From the NCBI GenBank assembly GCA_012931725.1, contig CM022955.1, forward strand, positions 15,331,423-15,395,422: a stretch of 64,000 bases of DNA, written 5' to 3'. The stretch's first letter is position 1. Every line of letters begins with the position of its first letter. Positions 24,001-34,463 of the stretch are shown piece by piece. A program made the position numbers and the translations under genes. Source of the DNA: Litsea cubeba (lineage: Eukaryota; Streptophyta; Magnoliopsida; Laurales; Lauraceae). The notes under the pieces were generated by a model. That model was given only the letters and a program-made list of their open reading frames with translations. It was not told where the DNA came from and did not search any database.

Positions 24001-24869
24001 CTATGTCTTGCTAGTCTCACTCTTGTGAGACTGTATAGACCGACATGTTTTATGAGATATTGTAACACTACCGTGGCGAAGTTATGTGCATGGCACACAT
24101 AGTTATCAATTTTGTTTCGTTTTTGGCCGAAATGGCCAAGAAACTTGGTTTCAGCCATGAAGCCGAAACGAAATGCATAATATAACTTTTCGGTTAATTT
24201 TTGCCAAAAACATGGACTTCGGTGGTTGAAATTGACGAAATGTTGTGGGAAATGTGTCCAACCTTCAATCTTAAAGGTTGTTAACTTTTATTGTTATGAA
24301 AACTGTGTTTAATATTTATTGTGGTAAGGATGTGCTTAAATTTTATACTTGTATGTTTTAATATTGTTTTATCGTAATGAATTAAATGCATAAATTATAT
24401 TATATTTTTTAGTATATATGTATATTTGATTTATTTATTTTTCCGAAATGTAACTCCGAAACATTTCATTTTGAAGGTCACACCAAAATAGGGTTCAAAA
24501 CGAAATTGACAACTATAATGGCACGATCATAGAGAAGTTGTTGTGTGTGTGTTTTTCCTTTTGTTCTTTGTTTTGTTTTTGGTGAATAATCATGCAAAGT
24601 TGTTCCAAGTTGTTCCTCTAGTGGTAACAGAAAGCATTCCTTTTTTTCCCCTTTTCAGGGCTGAGAATTATAACACATCCGCAGTCGAATTTTTGAGGCG
24701 TCTCCCAGGTGTGACTGATTCAAACTACAGGGCTTTGATGGATGGGTGTAAAAGTTTATCTGAACTTGCTCTTCTCCCTGTCGAGAGACTGTCAGAACTC
24801 ATGGGTGGTCAGAAAGCGGCCAAGACGCTCAGGGACTTTCTAGATGCCAAGTGTCCTTCCATGTTGTAA
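15056..24869 (+). CDS. UVH1: DNA repair endonuclease XPF/RAD1 (UVH1), 8 exons
   Basis: Catalytic subunit of the XPF-ERCC1 structure-specific nuclease, which makes the 5' incision in nucleotide excision repair and trims flaps in recombination and crosslink repair (nucleus). Exons: 15056-16154, 16329-16435, 17389-17556, 19643-20455, 22546-22650, 22743-23003, 23091-23314, 24659-24869. All introns are GT-AG and the joined length is 2988 nt, which keeps one frame (about 995 aa; the Arabidopsis protein is about 956). The N-terminal half is the degenerate SF2 helicase-like region without a Walker motif. The ERCC4 nuclease domain is in exons 6-7: D768, D796 in GDY, ERK at 806-808, D812. A double helix-hairpin-helix for ERCC1 binding is at about 935-990. 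An arginine-glycine repeat (19904-19955) lies in the linker. No lesion was found; it appears functional. The start is the first ATG, in a good context after a short leader. Confidence 0.97.
16436..17388 (+). other. XPF intron 2 (953 bp)
   Basis: T-rich plant intron. The donor is CGT|GTGAGTAAG and the acceptor TTATTCCAG|GAA. No mobile element recognised. Confidence 0.8.
17557..19642 (+). other. XPF intron 3 (2086 bp)
   Basis: Donor AAAG|GTGAGT and acceptor TTGGTGCAG|GTA. Its last 340 bases contain the Tourist-like MITE (19305-19606). Around 18300-18660 there are GATAC/GTATC-rich words like those of decayed hAT MITEs, but no clean ends were found. Confidence 0.8.
19305..19606. mobile_element. 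Tourist-like (PIF/Harbinger) MITE, 302 bp
   Basis: TIRs GGGCCTGTTTGTTTGCAT on the left and GGGCCTATTTGTTTCATGCA on the reverse of the right. Flanked by TTA duplications (19302-19304 and 19607-19609), the classic PIF/Harbinger target. It ends only 36 bases before XPF exon 4. Confidence 0.88.
19904..19955 (+). repeat. In-frame purine hexamer repeat coding Arg-Gly run in XPF
   Basis: GGACGTGGCAGAGGAAGAGG-type repeats encode about ten alternating Gly-Arg pairs inside the linker between the helicase-like and nuclease halves of XPF. It is in frame and flanked by ordinary coding sequence. Confidence 0.9.
20456..22545 (+). other. XPF intron 4 (2090 bp)
   Basis: Donor GATCAG|GTTTGT and acceptor TTTTTACCAG|GAT. 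The interval 21680-21825 is related to the right part of the hAT-like MITE at 24098-24517 (shared CAAAACGTAACT / GAAATGAAATTCTCAACTAT-type right end). Its left end cannot be identified, so it is a remnant. Confidence 0.7.
23315..24658 (+). other. XPF intron 7 (1344 bp)
   Basis: Donor GTGAG|GTGGGA splits an Arg codon that is completed by exon 8 (CAG|GGCTGAG). Contains the hAT-like MITE at 24098-24517 and an A18 run at about 23757-23774. Confidence 0.8.
24098..24517. mobile_element. hAT-like MITE in XPF intron 7 (420 bp)
   Basis: Left end CATAGTTATCAATTTTGTTT, and right end the complement of TATAGTTGTCAATTTCGTTT. Flanked by ATGGCACA (24090-24097) and ATGGCACG (24518-24525), 7 of 8 matching. 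Subterminal sequence is rich in CCGAAA/TTTCGG words. No coding frame. Confidence 0.75.
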
Positions 24870-26215
24870 GGCCCCTAACACTAACTTGCAATAAGTGGAT
24901 TTCTCATTGGTGTTTGAAGGCAATAGTGAGGGTTTGCTGGACTGTAGATCAACTGCCTATTATCATTCAGATTCTTGTGAAGTTACTGTTTATTGCAGTA
25001 TCTCAGGTGAGACATTATTATTAAATGAGTAGACTTCTATGATTCAGTATTCGTTTAATAAACTCTTTCTATCTTGTATCATTGTAGGAATATTTTGTAA
25101 TTCTGTATTTATAAGTTGTAACATACTATTGTTTATGACAACATTTTGTTCATACTCTTTAGGCATTTGCATCTTCTGTACATGGTTCTCTTGAGAAATT
25201 TTACAGTTGGCGTAATAGAATCAACGGTTTTCTTCAGGCCTAGCATTTTTGGACAGGTGCATGATCTTTCAGTAATTATATCATTCCTCGGTAGGACTCT
25301 TCTAAAATAGTTTTTGCCTATGGTCTGCATTCAACTGCAATATAAATACCACTGGGGTGATCACCTTTTGTTCAATTGAGGAGACTTTTGTTCTATTGTC
25401 AATTTATTGTTGAAACTGACAGATGGATGATCTGGATCACTGAAATAGGAATGTCGAATGCAGATACCAGCGTTTTTAAAAGCTCTGGATCCTGGTTGAC
25501 TCGCTAGACTTGAGGGGGTCCGAGTCACCACGACCCACTCCGTTTGGGCATATGATTGGGAGTGGCCCTTGGAAGAAAGTCCATTGGGGGAAGGGAAAGG
25601 ACAATCTACTTTCTAGAGAATGACAGTAATAGAGCCATCTTTGTAAGTAGACTCGTCCCTTATTACAAAATATTGTATCCCTGCCTCTTAGGTAAGCCTA
25701 GTGTTTTAGGGCAAGTTCTTTTAATGCCTTAAAAACATGACTTTATTAGCAAAAAAATTGTACGAGGGATACATTAGAGGGTCAATGGTACAGCATTACA
25801 ACCTACAAGCCCATATATTGCAATAAACTGACTCATTTTTCACTTTCAAAACAGTAGTCCCCTCAAGAGGAACGAGAAGCATAGCTGCTCACTCGGGGTG
25901 CAAGGATCAACCCCGGCGGCACTGCTTACTATCCTATTTTACTCAGGCAGGGGGCGAGTAGTACTAAGCTCCTATTTGACATCACTATTTTTTTCAATAT
26001 GCTTTTAAAATCTCTAAATTGGATAGAGATTTTGAGAATCAAGGCGTTTAGTAGCCTCAAAATGGTGTAGAAAAGTAGAGGCTATTTTTCAGAACTCATG
26101 CATGCATGCAGAAAATAGAGGCAAAAAAATAGACACGGGTGAACAGTGTTCTTGGCCCAATCACACCAATCCTTTTTTGTTTTTTTTTTTTTTTTTTTTT
26201 AATTTCAAAATCTAA
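24870..26215. other. XPF 3' flank and intergenic DNA
   Basis: Probable XPF 3' UTR for the first few hundred bases. After that no gene is seen. A GC-richer stretch at 25495-25570 and another at 25875-25965 are of unknown origin. Confidence 0.5.
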
Positions 26216-26800
26216 GAGTGTAAATCAAGATCCAAACATTTGAAAATGCTCAAAAGATCAAACACGGCCATAAGACTAAATTTTAGCCGTTGGATCATTA
26301 CAAATCTCGAGATATATGCAAAAAAAAAAGTGAGCAACTGGATGCAATTTTTTGGAAACTGTGGGCTCCAAGCGTAAGATCCGAACCGTTTGATCTCTTT
26401 GGAAGGTTGAAAATAACTATGTGGTCAATTTTTAAGTCTTGATATCTTATGGATCTCGAGATATTTAAAAAAAAAAATCAGTCATTGATGTATTATGCTC
26501 AATATTGGATTTGTCCATGCGCAGTAACGTTTTTCTATTTTTTTTTTATCGTTTCTGGAGTGTAAATCATGATCCAAATCGTTGAAAATGTTCATAAGAT
26601 CAGACACGATCGTGAGACTAAAATAATCACCAATCTCGAGATATGTGCAAGAAAATATGCGCCATTGGATGCATTTTTCATAATTATTTGGCTCCAAACA
26701 TAAGATCCAAACTGTTAGATCTCTTTGGAAGGCTGAATTCGGCCATAGGATCAATTCTCAAGGCTTAATACCTTGTGAATCTCGAGAATTTTATAAAAAA
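26216..26800. repeat. Two diverged direct repeats, period about 342 bp
   Basis: Copy 1 starts near 26216 and copy 2 near 26558, both with GAGTGTAAATCA. Both continue through AATCTCGAGATAT, TTGGATGCA, GGCTCCAA, AAGATCC, GATCTCTTTGGAAGG and a final ATCTCGAGA. Each is preceded by a T-run. They are probably an old tandemly duplicated repeat. I could not place terminal repeats around them. Confidence 0.7.
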
Positions 26801-27238
26801 AACTTTTAACTATTGATATAAAAAAATCCATTTAATATAGATCCTTGCATTACCAAACACTTCTTTTGATTCTAGCCTCTTTATATATATAAATATTAAA
26901 GTAATATGAAAATCCTTCTTATAGCGAGCCACATTAGCGCTCTTAAATCTCACAGTGCCACGTCGAAGATCTTAAGGGCACCACGTGGTATTCCAAAATT
27001 GGTTCTTGAGATGCCACATCTATTATCTCCTAAAATATCTTTGGTATTAACGTGTTTACATTTATCTTCCTCAATTTAAACAAGTTCCATAATCAATAAT
27101 AAATCTGTGCATTCCCATTTTTTTTTAAAAGCCCAACCTCTTCTCTTATCTCCTTTATAGAATGAGACTATGGTAATCAATTGCAATGCGGCATCGATGA
27201 AGTGGAGGAAGGCCTTATTGTCAATGAAGGATAATTTC

Positions 27239-27801
27239 TAGGGCTGTACAAAAAAACCCGATGTCACCGCAAAATCGGACCGAATCGGGCGGTTCGGATC
27301 GGTTTATAGTAAATCGGTTCGGTTAACGGTTTGAAAATCATAAAAATCGATTACATTGGTCGGTTATCGGATTGATACCACGGTTAACCGCTTAAACTGA
27401 ATCGACCATATACAGTAACTTAAGTATTGCTTTTTTTACTATTTTAGCCTTAGGATTTCATTTTGGTGCACTTGCATTTAGTCCAAACTTTCTTTTTTGA
27501 GTAGAATTATTTTTTATATGGATCAATGGAATGTTGAATTTTTATGTTTGCACTAAATATTGGAATAAATGCAAAGGACGAGGTATCATCATTTTGAAAT
27601 TTTCAATGTCTGATTTTTTAAAAAATAAAATAAAAAACAACGGTTTAACCGACCGAACCGAACTGAACCGTTTGGTTCGGTTCGGTTCGGTTTAAACCCT
27701 CTCTATCGGTTGGATTGGATCGATTAATAAAAAACTGAAATGTTTGGTTTGGTTGTTGGTTTTAGTGTTAAACCGATCCGAATCGCCCATGTGCAGCCCT
27801 A
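27239..27801. mobile_element. Non-autonomous hAT element 3 (563 bp)
   Basis: Starts TAGGGCTGTACAAAA and ends with the complement type (TGTGCAGCCCTA). Flanked by perfect 8-bp duplications ATAATTTC (27231-27238 and 27802-27809). Subterminal regions are dense in CGGTTCGGTT/AACCGAACC words. No transposase. Confidence 0.93.
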
Positions 27802-27809
27802 ATAATTTC

Positions 27810-28458
27810 GATGAATGTGAGGGCGAGGTGATTGACCAAAAAATAACTAACTTTGTTTCGATTTTGTTTGCCCTTCATTGTTTTGACTTGGGCTAAAAGT
27901 GCCGTCGTTGCATGAGGTTGGAAGGTTTTGATAGATTTATACTTTTTTCTATTGATTAGTTTTGCAAGTACCAAAATATCATTCAATTTGAATTTTAAGA
28001 TTATGCTTTATAGGTTATATTCTTCATTTAACGTACTTTCCTATCAAATCTAAAAAATCACCTCTTATTTTTATTAAAAAAGTAAAAAATTCAATCTCTT
28101 GTACTAATAAAACACAAAAAAAGTATCTTGTTTTTATTTAAAAATCTAGAAAATTTATTCAAATGTCATAAAATAACAAAAAGTCAGTAAAGTGGACTTT
28201 GTTGCGTTAATTACAAGTAAATTGAAAAAAAAAAAAAAAAAAAACACTCCTACCAACGGCGGCCCACTGGAATGAGTAACATTCTAGACCTTCTGGAGAG
28301 AGTGGGGAGGCAGTTAGACGGTTTTTGATTTCTTTTTGAAAATTTGAGCCCTCCCGTATTTCTCGTGTGCTGGAACTGGAAGAGAAACGAGAGCACGCAG
28401 ACGCAGCACACGTTAATCCCCAAAATCCACGGATCTGAATTAGAAAGTCAATCCAAGA
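27810..28458 (+). promoter_or_regulatory. Cystatin upstream region
   Basis: Intergenic DNA with an A-run at about 28228-28245, then a GC-richer leader from about 28250. No clear TATA box at the expected distance. The translation start at 28459 follows CCAAGAATGAAA. Confidence 0.4.
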
Positions 28459-28678
28459 ATGAAAAAATCCCTGGTTAAATTCCCTCGTCTTCTTCTACTC
28501 CTCTCTATCCTCTTTGTTCATTTCTCTCATCTTTGCTTTTCCGCCGTAGCCATGCCGATTCTAGGAGGTGTTCGTGATGTTCCAGATCACAACAGCGTAG
28601 AATACGAAGAACTCGCTCGATTTGCTGTCCAAGAACACAACAAGAAAGCGGTCTCATCTCTCAATCCCTCATTCTTTA

Positions 28679-28713
<35 letters not shown>

Positions 28714-30651
28714 TCTTATTCATCCGTATCTTTTGTCTATGGATGGTTAAAGGCTTCTTTTATGTTTGGGATTTCTTTTATGAGGATGTTTTGGGTAGCA
28801 GATTCCTCTGAAAAATAAGGAATTTGTGGGAATTGTTGAGAACTTCGTTTGAAGAGATGGGGGATTTTCTCCTGCAGACTTTCCCCCATGTTTCAGAATG
28901 TCTGCAGGTGAAAGTTTTCCGGTGAAGGATATATGTTACAGAACATATGTGCTTGATTTATTTTCCATTCATAAAGGGGAGGGGAGGGGGCCCCATGTTT
29001 CAGAATGTCTGCAGGTGAAAGTTTTCTGGTGAAGGATATATGTTACAGAACATCTGTGTTTGATTTATTTTCCATTTTTAAAGTGGAGGGGAGGGGAGAT
29101 TATCTGATAGCCATTTGTTGATCTTGACCTTTGTTTTAATTTTATAAGATAAGAGGATTTCAAAATGAAGATCAAAGGTAAAGTTTCAAAAATTAGAGTC
29201 AAATATCACTTTCTTTTTTATTCTATTTCTCTTAGAAAAAGAAATGCTATTGATATTCTTTTTGGAAATTCATCTTTAATCTTCAGTTTTAACCACTACA
29301 GGAGGGGTAGGCACGAAAAACTCAAAATAATTTTTTCCTCTCTACTGAGGAATCCTTTTGTTGAACTAACGCATCCTTCATCCTGTTTGTGTGACGTCAG
29401 CCATGTTTGGTTTCTCTACTCTTTTCGACAGACCCATTAAAACAAGAGTGATAAAAAAAAAAACAGAGCCATAAAAAAAAAAAAAAGGCCAAAGCTCTGT
29501 TTTTCAGTTGCCCTCTTTTTGGGCATTTTGATTTTGAAGGATTTGCCTCTAAATGTCTAAAACGAACGGACGCCAGAACGTTGTGCCAAAAGCTCTTATT
29601 TTCGTAACCTCTGTCCGCTTTATACATTTAAACAAGTAGAGGTTGAAAATAGAGGTGCCATACGTGGGATGGACTCTTTGTGCAGAAAAGCATGCATCGA
29701 ACCATGGAAAATGTAATAGTTGGAGCATTTTTCACAGTATCTCGGAATTCTTGGCTTGGTTTACTCCCAGGCCCTGGAATTTACTAGAAAATGTCCTTAC
29801 TTTATTGTAAAAGTGGTCGTCCTTGGTCACAATGCAAAAGCAAAGATTTGTAATTGATTGCAGAAATACATTGTCATAAGGAATATTCAGCTAAGAGTTG
29901 GGCATTATAATCACGCAATGCTTAGGGGTACTCACGAGTTGAACAATATTGTAACTTACCCATCTTATCTTTTGCCTTCAAGTGGGTGGTCAAGATTCAA
30001 TCTTAATTCTGAAGCATTTGATCCATTTGTAGCTTGCAAATGGATGGTCAGAAGTATGGACAGAATTTCACTTCCATGCTAACAGGTTAATTTGTTGGAC
30101 CGTGGATTGTCCATTGGCTGCAAGTTTTGCTTTCTGTTTTTATTTTTATTTTTCTTCTCATGCTGGAAGGTGAAAGTATATAATAAGAAGTGTTAGGATA
30201 GATAGGCTTAGAGAGCGTACCCCCAACGTACAAAAGATGAACAAAACAAGCTGCTCGATAAATTTCTCGTCTCACTGCACTCTTTTCCCAGTTTGTCAAT
30301 CTTTTTTTTTTTTTTTTGGCTGACATCCTTTGTTTCTCTTGCATTAAATATTAGTTCCTGCATGTCTGTTTTTTATGGCTCTGTTTGTTTTGTTCTTTAC
30401 TTATTTATTTAAGTTTTTGTCTCGGTCATTTGATCTTTCTTTAGAATACAGTTCTTGAGTTTTCAAGGGTTGTGAAGGCAAAAGTGCAAGTGGTTGCTGG
30501 TGCTATGCATTATATTACATTGGAGGTAGTTGAAGCAGGTCAAAAGAAGATCTATGAAGCAAAAGTATGGGTGAAGCCATGGGAGAATTTCAAGGAGTTG
30601 CAGGAATTCAAGCCTGTCGGGGATAGCTCATCCACCTCTTCTGATGCTTAA
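28459..30651 (+). CDS. Secreted cysteine protease inhibitor (phytocystatin), 2 exons
   Basis: Inhibits papain-like cysteine proteases. It is predicted to enter the secretory pathway. Exons 28459-28650 and 30445-30651 join in phase 0 to 132 aa. Residues 1-31 form a signal peptide (basic start, Leu-rich core, ALA-type cleavage around SAVA). The mature part has the N-terminal Gly-Gly (36-37), the plant-specific LARFAV motif in the helix (52-57), the QVVAG inhibitory loop (79-83) and the second-hairpin Trp (110, in VKPW), all the residues needed for inhibition. The length is typical of short plant cystatins without the C-terminal legumain-inhibiting extension. The intron sits right after the helix (EHNKKA), as in other plant cystatin genes. 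The donor would be GCG|GTCTCA, a weak site; the acceptor is TCTTTAG|AAT. Confidence 0.93.
28651..30444 (+). other. Cystatin intron (1794 bp)
   Basis: Starts with a weak donor, then a (TC)n(TA)n microsatellite at about 28680-28712. It contains a 107-bp tandem duplication (28884-28990 and 28991-29097). No mobile element with clear ends. Confidence 0.75.
28884..29097. repeat. 107-bp tandem duplication in the cystatin intron
   Basis: Both copies run from CCCCATGTTTCAGAATGTCT to the GGGGAGGGGA tract, nearly identical (for example ATATGTGCTTG against ATCTGTGTTTG). Recent local duplication. Confidence 0.9.
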
Positions 30652-32536
30652 TGCTTAGCAAGGTATTAAATAAAAAATACAATGCATTTATTTTTGGAAC
30701 TATGTGCTTATCAGAATCAATAAATACCTCCTACAAAATGTTACTTTAATAGAGATTGATTGGAGAGGCCTTTTCTGTCTTGTTTTTCATTGTCCATATT
30801 CTAAAAAATGTTTGGTCCACAGCTGCTGATAGATATTTACAATACTAATAACAAGGAAATCATATGGGGAGATATGTTTTTAAGTTGATAAAGAGAGATA
30901 GATGCACACGGTAAAACTACTAGGGTGAATATGGTCATGTGTATAACATTTGAATATGGCGGAGCCAGAATCTTCTTGTAGGAGAGGCAAGCAATAGTCT
31001 ACAATAATGTCAATAACTGCTTTGCCATGCTTCTCTTTCCTTTAACAATAAGAGATTCTGTTAATTTGTTTATATGGTATTAATAGAATTTCATTTTTCA
31101 GAAGGGGGAATGAGTCATAAATAGATGCATTAACCACACCTTAATGAAATTCAGATGTTTTAATCACTTAAAAAGTTCTATTTTATCTGCATTAGGAATG
31201 AGTCATAGACCTTTTTATCTTTTACTCTTAATTCGTAATATCATTTTTAGTAATAAGGTTTTCATTTTTCTTATATATTCTGAATAATATTTTCTTCTTT
31301 CAATTCTTCTTACTTTTCATTTTTTTCCTTCATAATAATAACACAGTGGCATAATGATTTAACTATATATTACTGATATGCTTCTTAAGAGAAATTATTT
31401 AAAATTCAAAAGCAAATTCAACGCCACTTTCAAATCTTAATCTATTTTATGAGAATCTTATTCACAGAAATTTTCAATTTTTGTTCAGTTCCGCCCTTCC
31501 TTAAAAAAAAAAAAATAGTTTCACTCTTGGTCACCCACCACAAATTACCCCAAACCCCTCCCCCACTGTAAAAAAAAAAAAAAAAAAAACACAGCCCCAT
31601 CCACACCATGTGGACTGCCCCTTGGCTCTGCCCTTGCTTGTTTTCTACTATTTTAATTTTCCATTTGCTCCTCTAGCATCAAATTAGTATTTTGTACGAT
31701 AGATGTATTTTATTTTTGCCCCATCCATTGGAAATGATAAGCAAGTATGGTAATAGTATTGCCGAATGGAAAATTAAATAAGTGTGCCTCGTTTGAAGTC
31801 CATCAATCTCGCACGTTAAGACACAGGGCCGACAAGGATTAAAAAACTTAAAAGTAAAAAAATATGAAAACAGCGCCCTTCAATAGGGCAAACCCTATTT
31901 CTTACTCGAGAGTCAAGACAGAAAGTCCCCGAACGAAAAGGGAGGGAGAAGGAAGAGAGGAAAAGGAAAATAGCGGCCGATACTAACCATAGCGGTGCAT
32001 TTCGGCCACTAAAGGAAAATAGCGGCCGAGATGGGCCGCCATGGATGTGAGCGGTGATAAACCCCAAATATTGTAGCACACTTGGCTGCTATGGCTGATA
32101 ATGCAGAGCTTAGTGGTCACTGTTTCAATCCATGCTCTCTCTCTCTCAAATGCAGAACAATACCACATCATATAGAGAACTGTCGATTGACTGCAACCTA
32201 ATTTGATGATTCTTTCTTGACATAATTACACAGCAAGACCTCTAGGGAATAATTTATAAAGATAGGAGAAGATTGGTGTTAATGTATGCATGGCCTGCAA
32301 CTTGCTGCGACACTGAATCAATGGAACATAAAAGCTTATGCAAAGATTTGATCGTAGGCCAATACTGTTTATTGCATCTCTTCGGAACCTTGTACTTGGC
32401 AATGAGGGATTGAAGAATCAAACAGTTACCAAGAAAATATAGAAAGACAAATAACTACTTTAGAACCCCAACTTACATGTTTGCATTTGGTCACTGCTGG
32501 TGGTCAGCGGGGTTGAAGTTTGGTGGATGGTGGTGT
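30652..32536. other. Intergenic DNA, no gene seen
   Basis: Probable cystatin 3' UTR, then AT-rich DNA. Between 31965 and 32065 there are AATAGCGGCCGA / GGGCCGCCATGG words of the same kind as the hAT element at 32545-34073, so a decayed relative may lie here. Confidence 0.5.
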
Positions 32537-33048
32537 GTGAAGGGCAATGATGAAAATAGTGTAGCGGAGGGCGTAGCGGCCTGCCGTTAAACCGCTACGA
32601 AGCAGGCGATACGTAGCGTAGCGGGGATATGTAGCGGCGTAACGGTGCGATTTGAAAAAATCGCCCAAAAAATCTGAAAAAATTCCAGAAAACCCATAAA
32701 ATTGTAAAATGAAAGAAAATGTGGTTTTTTGCAAAAGTAAGTAAGAAAAGGGGGCATAGCGGTGCCCTCAATATATGAAGTCCTGTATCGCTGTATAAAT
32801 AGAAAATAATATTAATGATTAGTTTTTTCACATGTATTCATGTTTCTTAGTCATGCTAACTTATTTCTAGTTAGAGTGAAATTTGATTGAGCTTTATTTT
32901 CAGGTAGAATGAAATTTGGCTAAGGCATTGATTTTAATTAAGAAATATTTGGCTAAGGCATAACTTTCTTATTTTTATATTTAGCCTCATTGTGGAGCCC
33001 ACCAATGATTAAAGTAATCAAGTGCTTTAGTTTTTATTTGTTCTTAAA

Positions 33049-33400
33049 GGGTCATTTAATTTTTATTGATACCTTTCAAAGGGTCCATAAGTGCCCTAAT
33101 GAAATAAAAGATGGGTCCATTTAATTTTTATTTATGCCTTTTAAAGAACCCATAAGTGCCCTCTAATGAAATAAAAGAGGGGTCCATTTAGTTTTTATTC
33201 ATAACTTTCATAGGGCCCATAAGTGCCCCCTAAAAGAGGGGTACATTTAATTTTTATTTATAAGTTTCACAAGGCCCATAAGTTTCCTCTTGAAAGAGGG
33301 GGCACATTTAATTTTATTTACAACTTTCAGGCCCATAAGTGCACATTTAATTTTTATTTACAACTTTCAAAGGCCCATAAGTGCATCCTAATGAAATAAT
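33049..33400. repeat. Minisatellite inside hAT element 4
   Basis: About six units of 50-75 bp, each with CATTTAATTTTTATTTA followed by AGGCCCATAAGTGC. Unit length drifts by small deletions. Confidence 0.85.
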
Positions 33401-33479
33401 ACAAAAACAGAACTTTAATAAGGGCCCATTAATTGCTTAAGGGCCCATTAAGTGCTCACGTAAATGAAATAAATCAAGG

Positions 33480-33840
33480 GCAGCGTGCCCTATTTCTTTT
33501 CCCAAAACGAAGTCGACGAAAATCGAGAAAAGCGGGAGAGGGGAAAGAGGAGAGGAAAAGGAGAAGAAGAAGAAGAAAGAGGAGGAAGGAGGAGGAAGAA
33601 GAAGAGCCACTCCGCTGCGCTGCTGCTGCCCTGCTGCCTCTCCGCTGCGCAGCGCTACTGCCCTGCCCTGCTGCTGCTACTGCTGCGACGCTGCTGGTGC
33701 GCAGGTATGTCTTCTGCTGCTCTGCAATTCACCTTTTTTTTTTCTTTTATCCTTTCTTCCTCTGTCTCCCTTTTTTTTTTCTTTTTCCGTTGTTTGTTCA
33801 AACTGTGATTAGCCATTTAAAAAAAAAAAAGTAGCAGCAG
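33480..33840 (+). other. GC-rich exon-like block inside hAT element 4
   Basis: A purine-rich stretch (AAGAAGAAGAAGAAAGAGGA) followed by CTGCTG-rich sequence and a donor-like CGCAG|GTATGT at 33702-33709, then T-rich intron-like DNA. This looks like the 5' leader and first exon of a gene, either the element's former transposase leader or a captured host piece. No family is recognised. Confidence 0.35.
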
Positions 33841-34463
33841 TGAAGAAAAAAGAGGAAGAAGGGTTTTTTATTTTATTTTTCGGTTGGTGGGGTTTTGAAC
33901 CCCAGCCGATATGTGGCGGCGCTACATGAATGTGGCGGCCATATCGGCCGCTACGCATGTGTAGCGGCCACTATGGGCCGCCATAGTTGCAAACGGCGAT
34001 ATTTTCCATAAAGCACTGCTACGCCCGATTTTGCGGCCGATACGCTACGTATCGGCCGCTATTTTCATCCTTGGTGAAGGGGGATGAAGGAGAAAAGAAC
34101 TGTGGGTTTGGGAGGAAGCAACAAAGGGGTAGAGAGAACAGAAGTTGTTCTGAGTAAGGGCACTTTTTTCATCTATATTTCTGTTAAAAAAAATTACTGG
34201 GTTGGAAAAAGCACCCCAGAGGACCCGTTTGAAAGAACTTTGGAAAACTTAAACTATTTTGAGATAAGCACCCCGGAAAACTTACACTATTTTGATATAA
34301 CCATTTCTTGATATACCATTTGAAAACTAGTCAAAACTTTAGTACCTTACGAAATTTCCCCAAAGAAAAACGATGTAGGAAAGGAATGTAGTGAGGAAGG
34401 AGGGAGAGTGGATCGCATTTTTGAGAACTAATTTTAATAACCCACTTACCTTGGGAGCAACTC

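Larger units (their letters stand above)
32545..34073. mobile_element. Non-autonomous hAT element 4 (1529 bp)
   Basis: Left end CAATGATGAAAATAG and right end the complement of CAAGGATGAAAATAG. Flanked by perfect 8-bp duplications GTGAAGGG (32537-32544 and 34074-34081). Subterminal regions repeat TAGCGGCCGCTA-like words, with near-palindromes such as TACGCTACGTATCGGCCGC at the right. The middle contains a minisatellite (33049-33400) and a GC-rich exon-like block (33480-33840). No transposase. Confidence 0.92.

Noticed and set aside
33660..33669. GCCCTGCCCT in copy 1 read as a footprint of an excised LTR
   Set aside because: LTR elements do not excise cleanly, and similar CTGCC repeats surround the site. 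Treated as native sequence.
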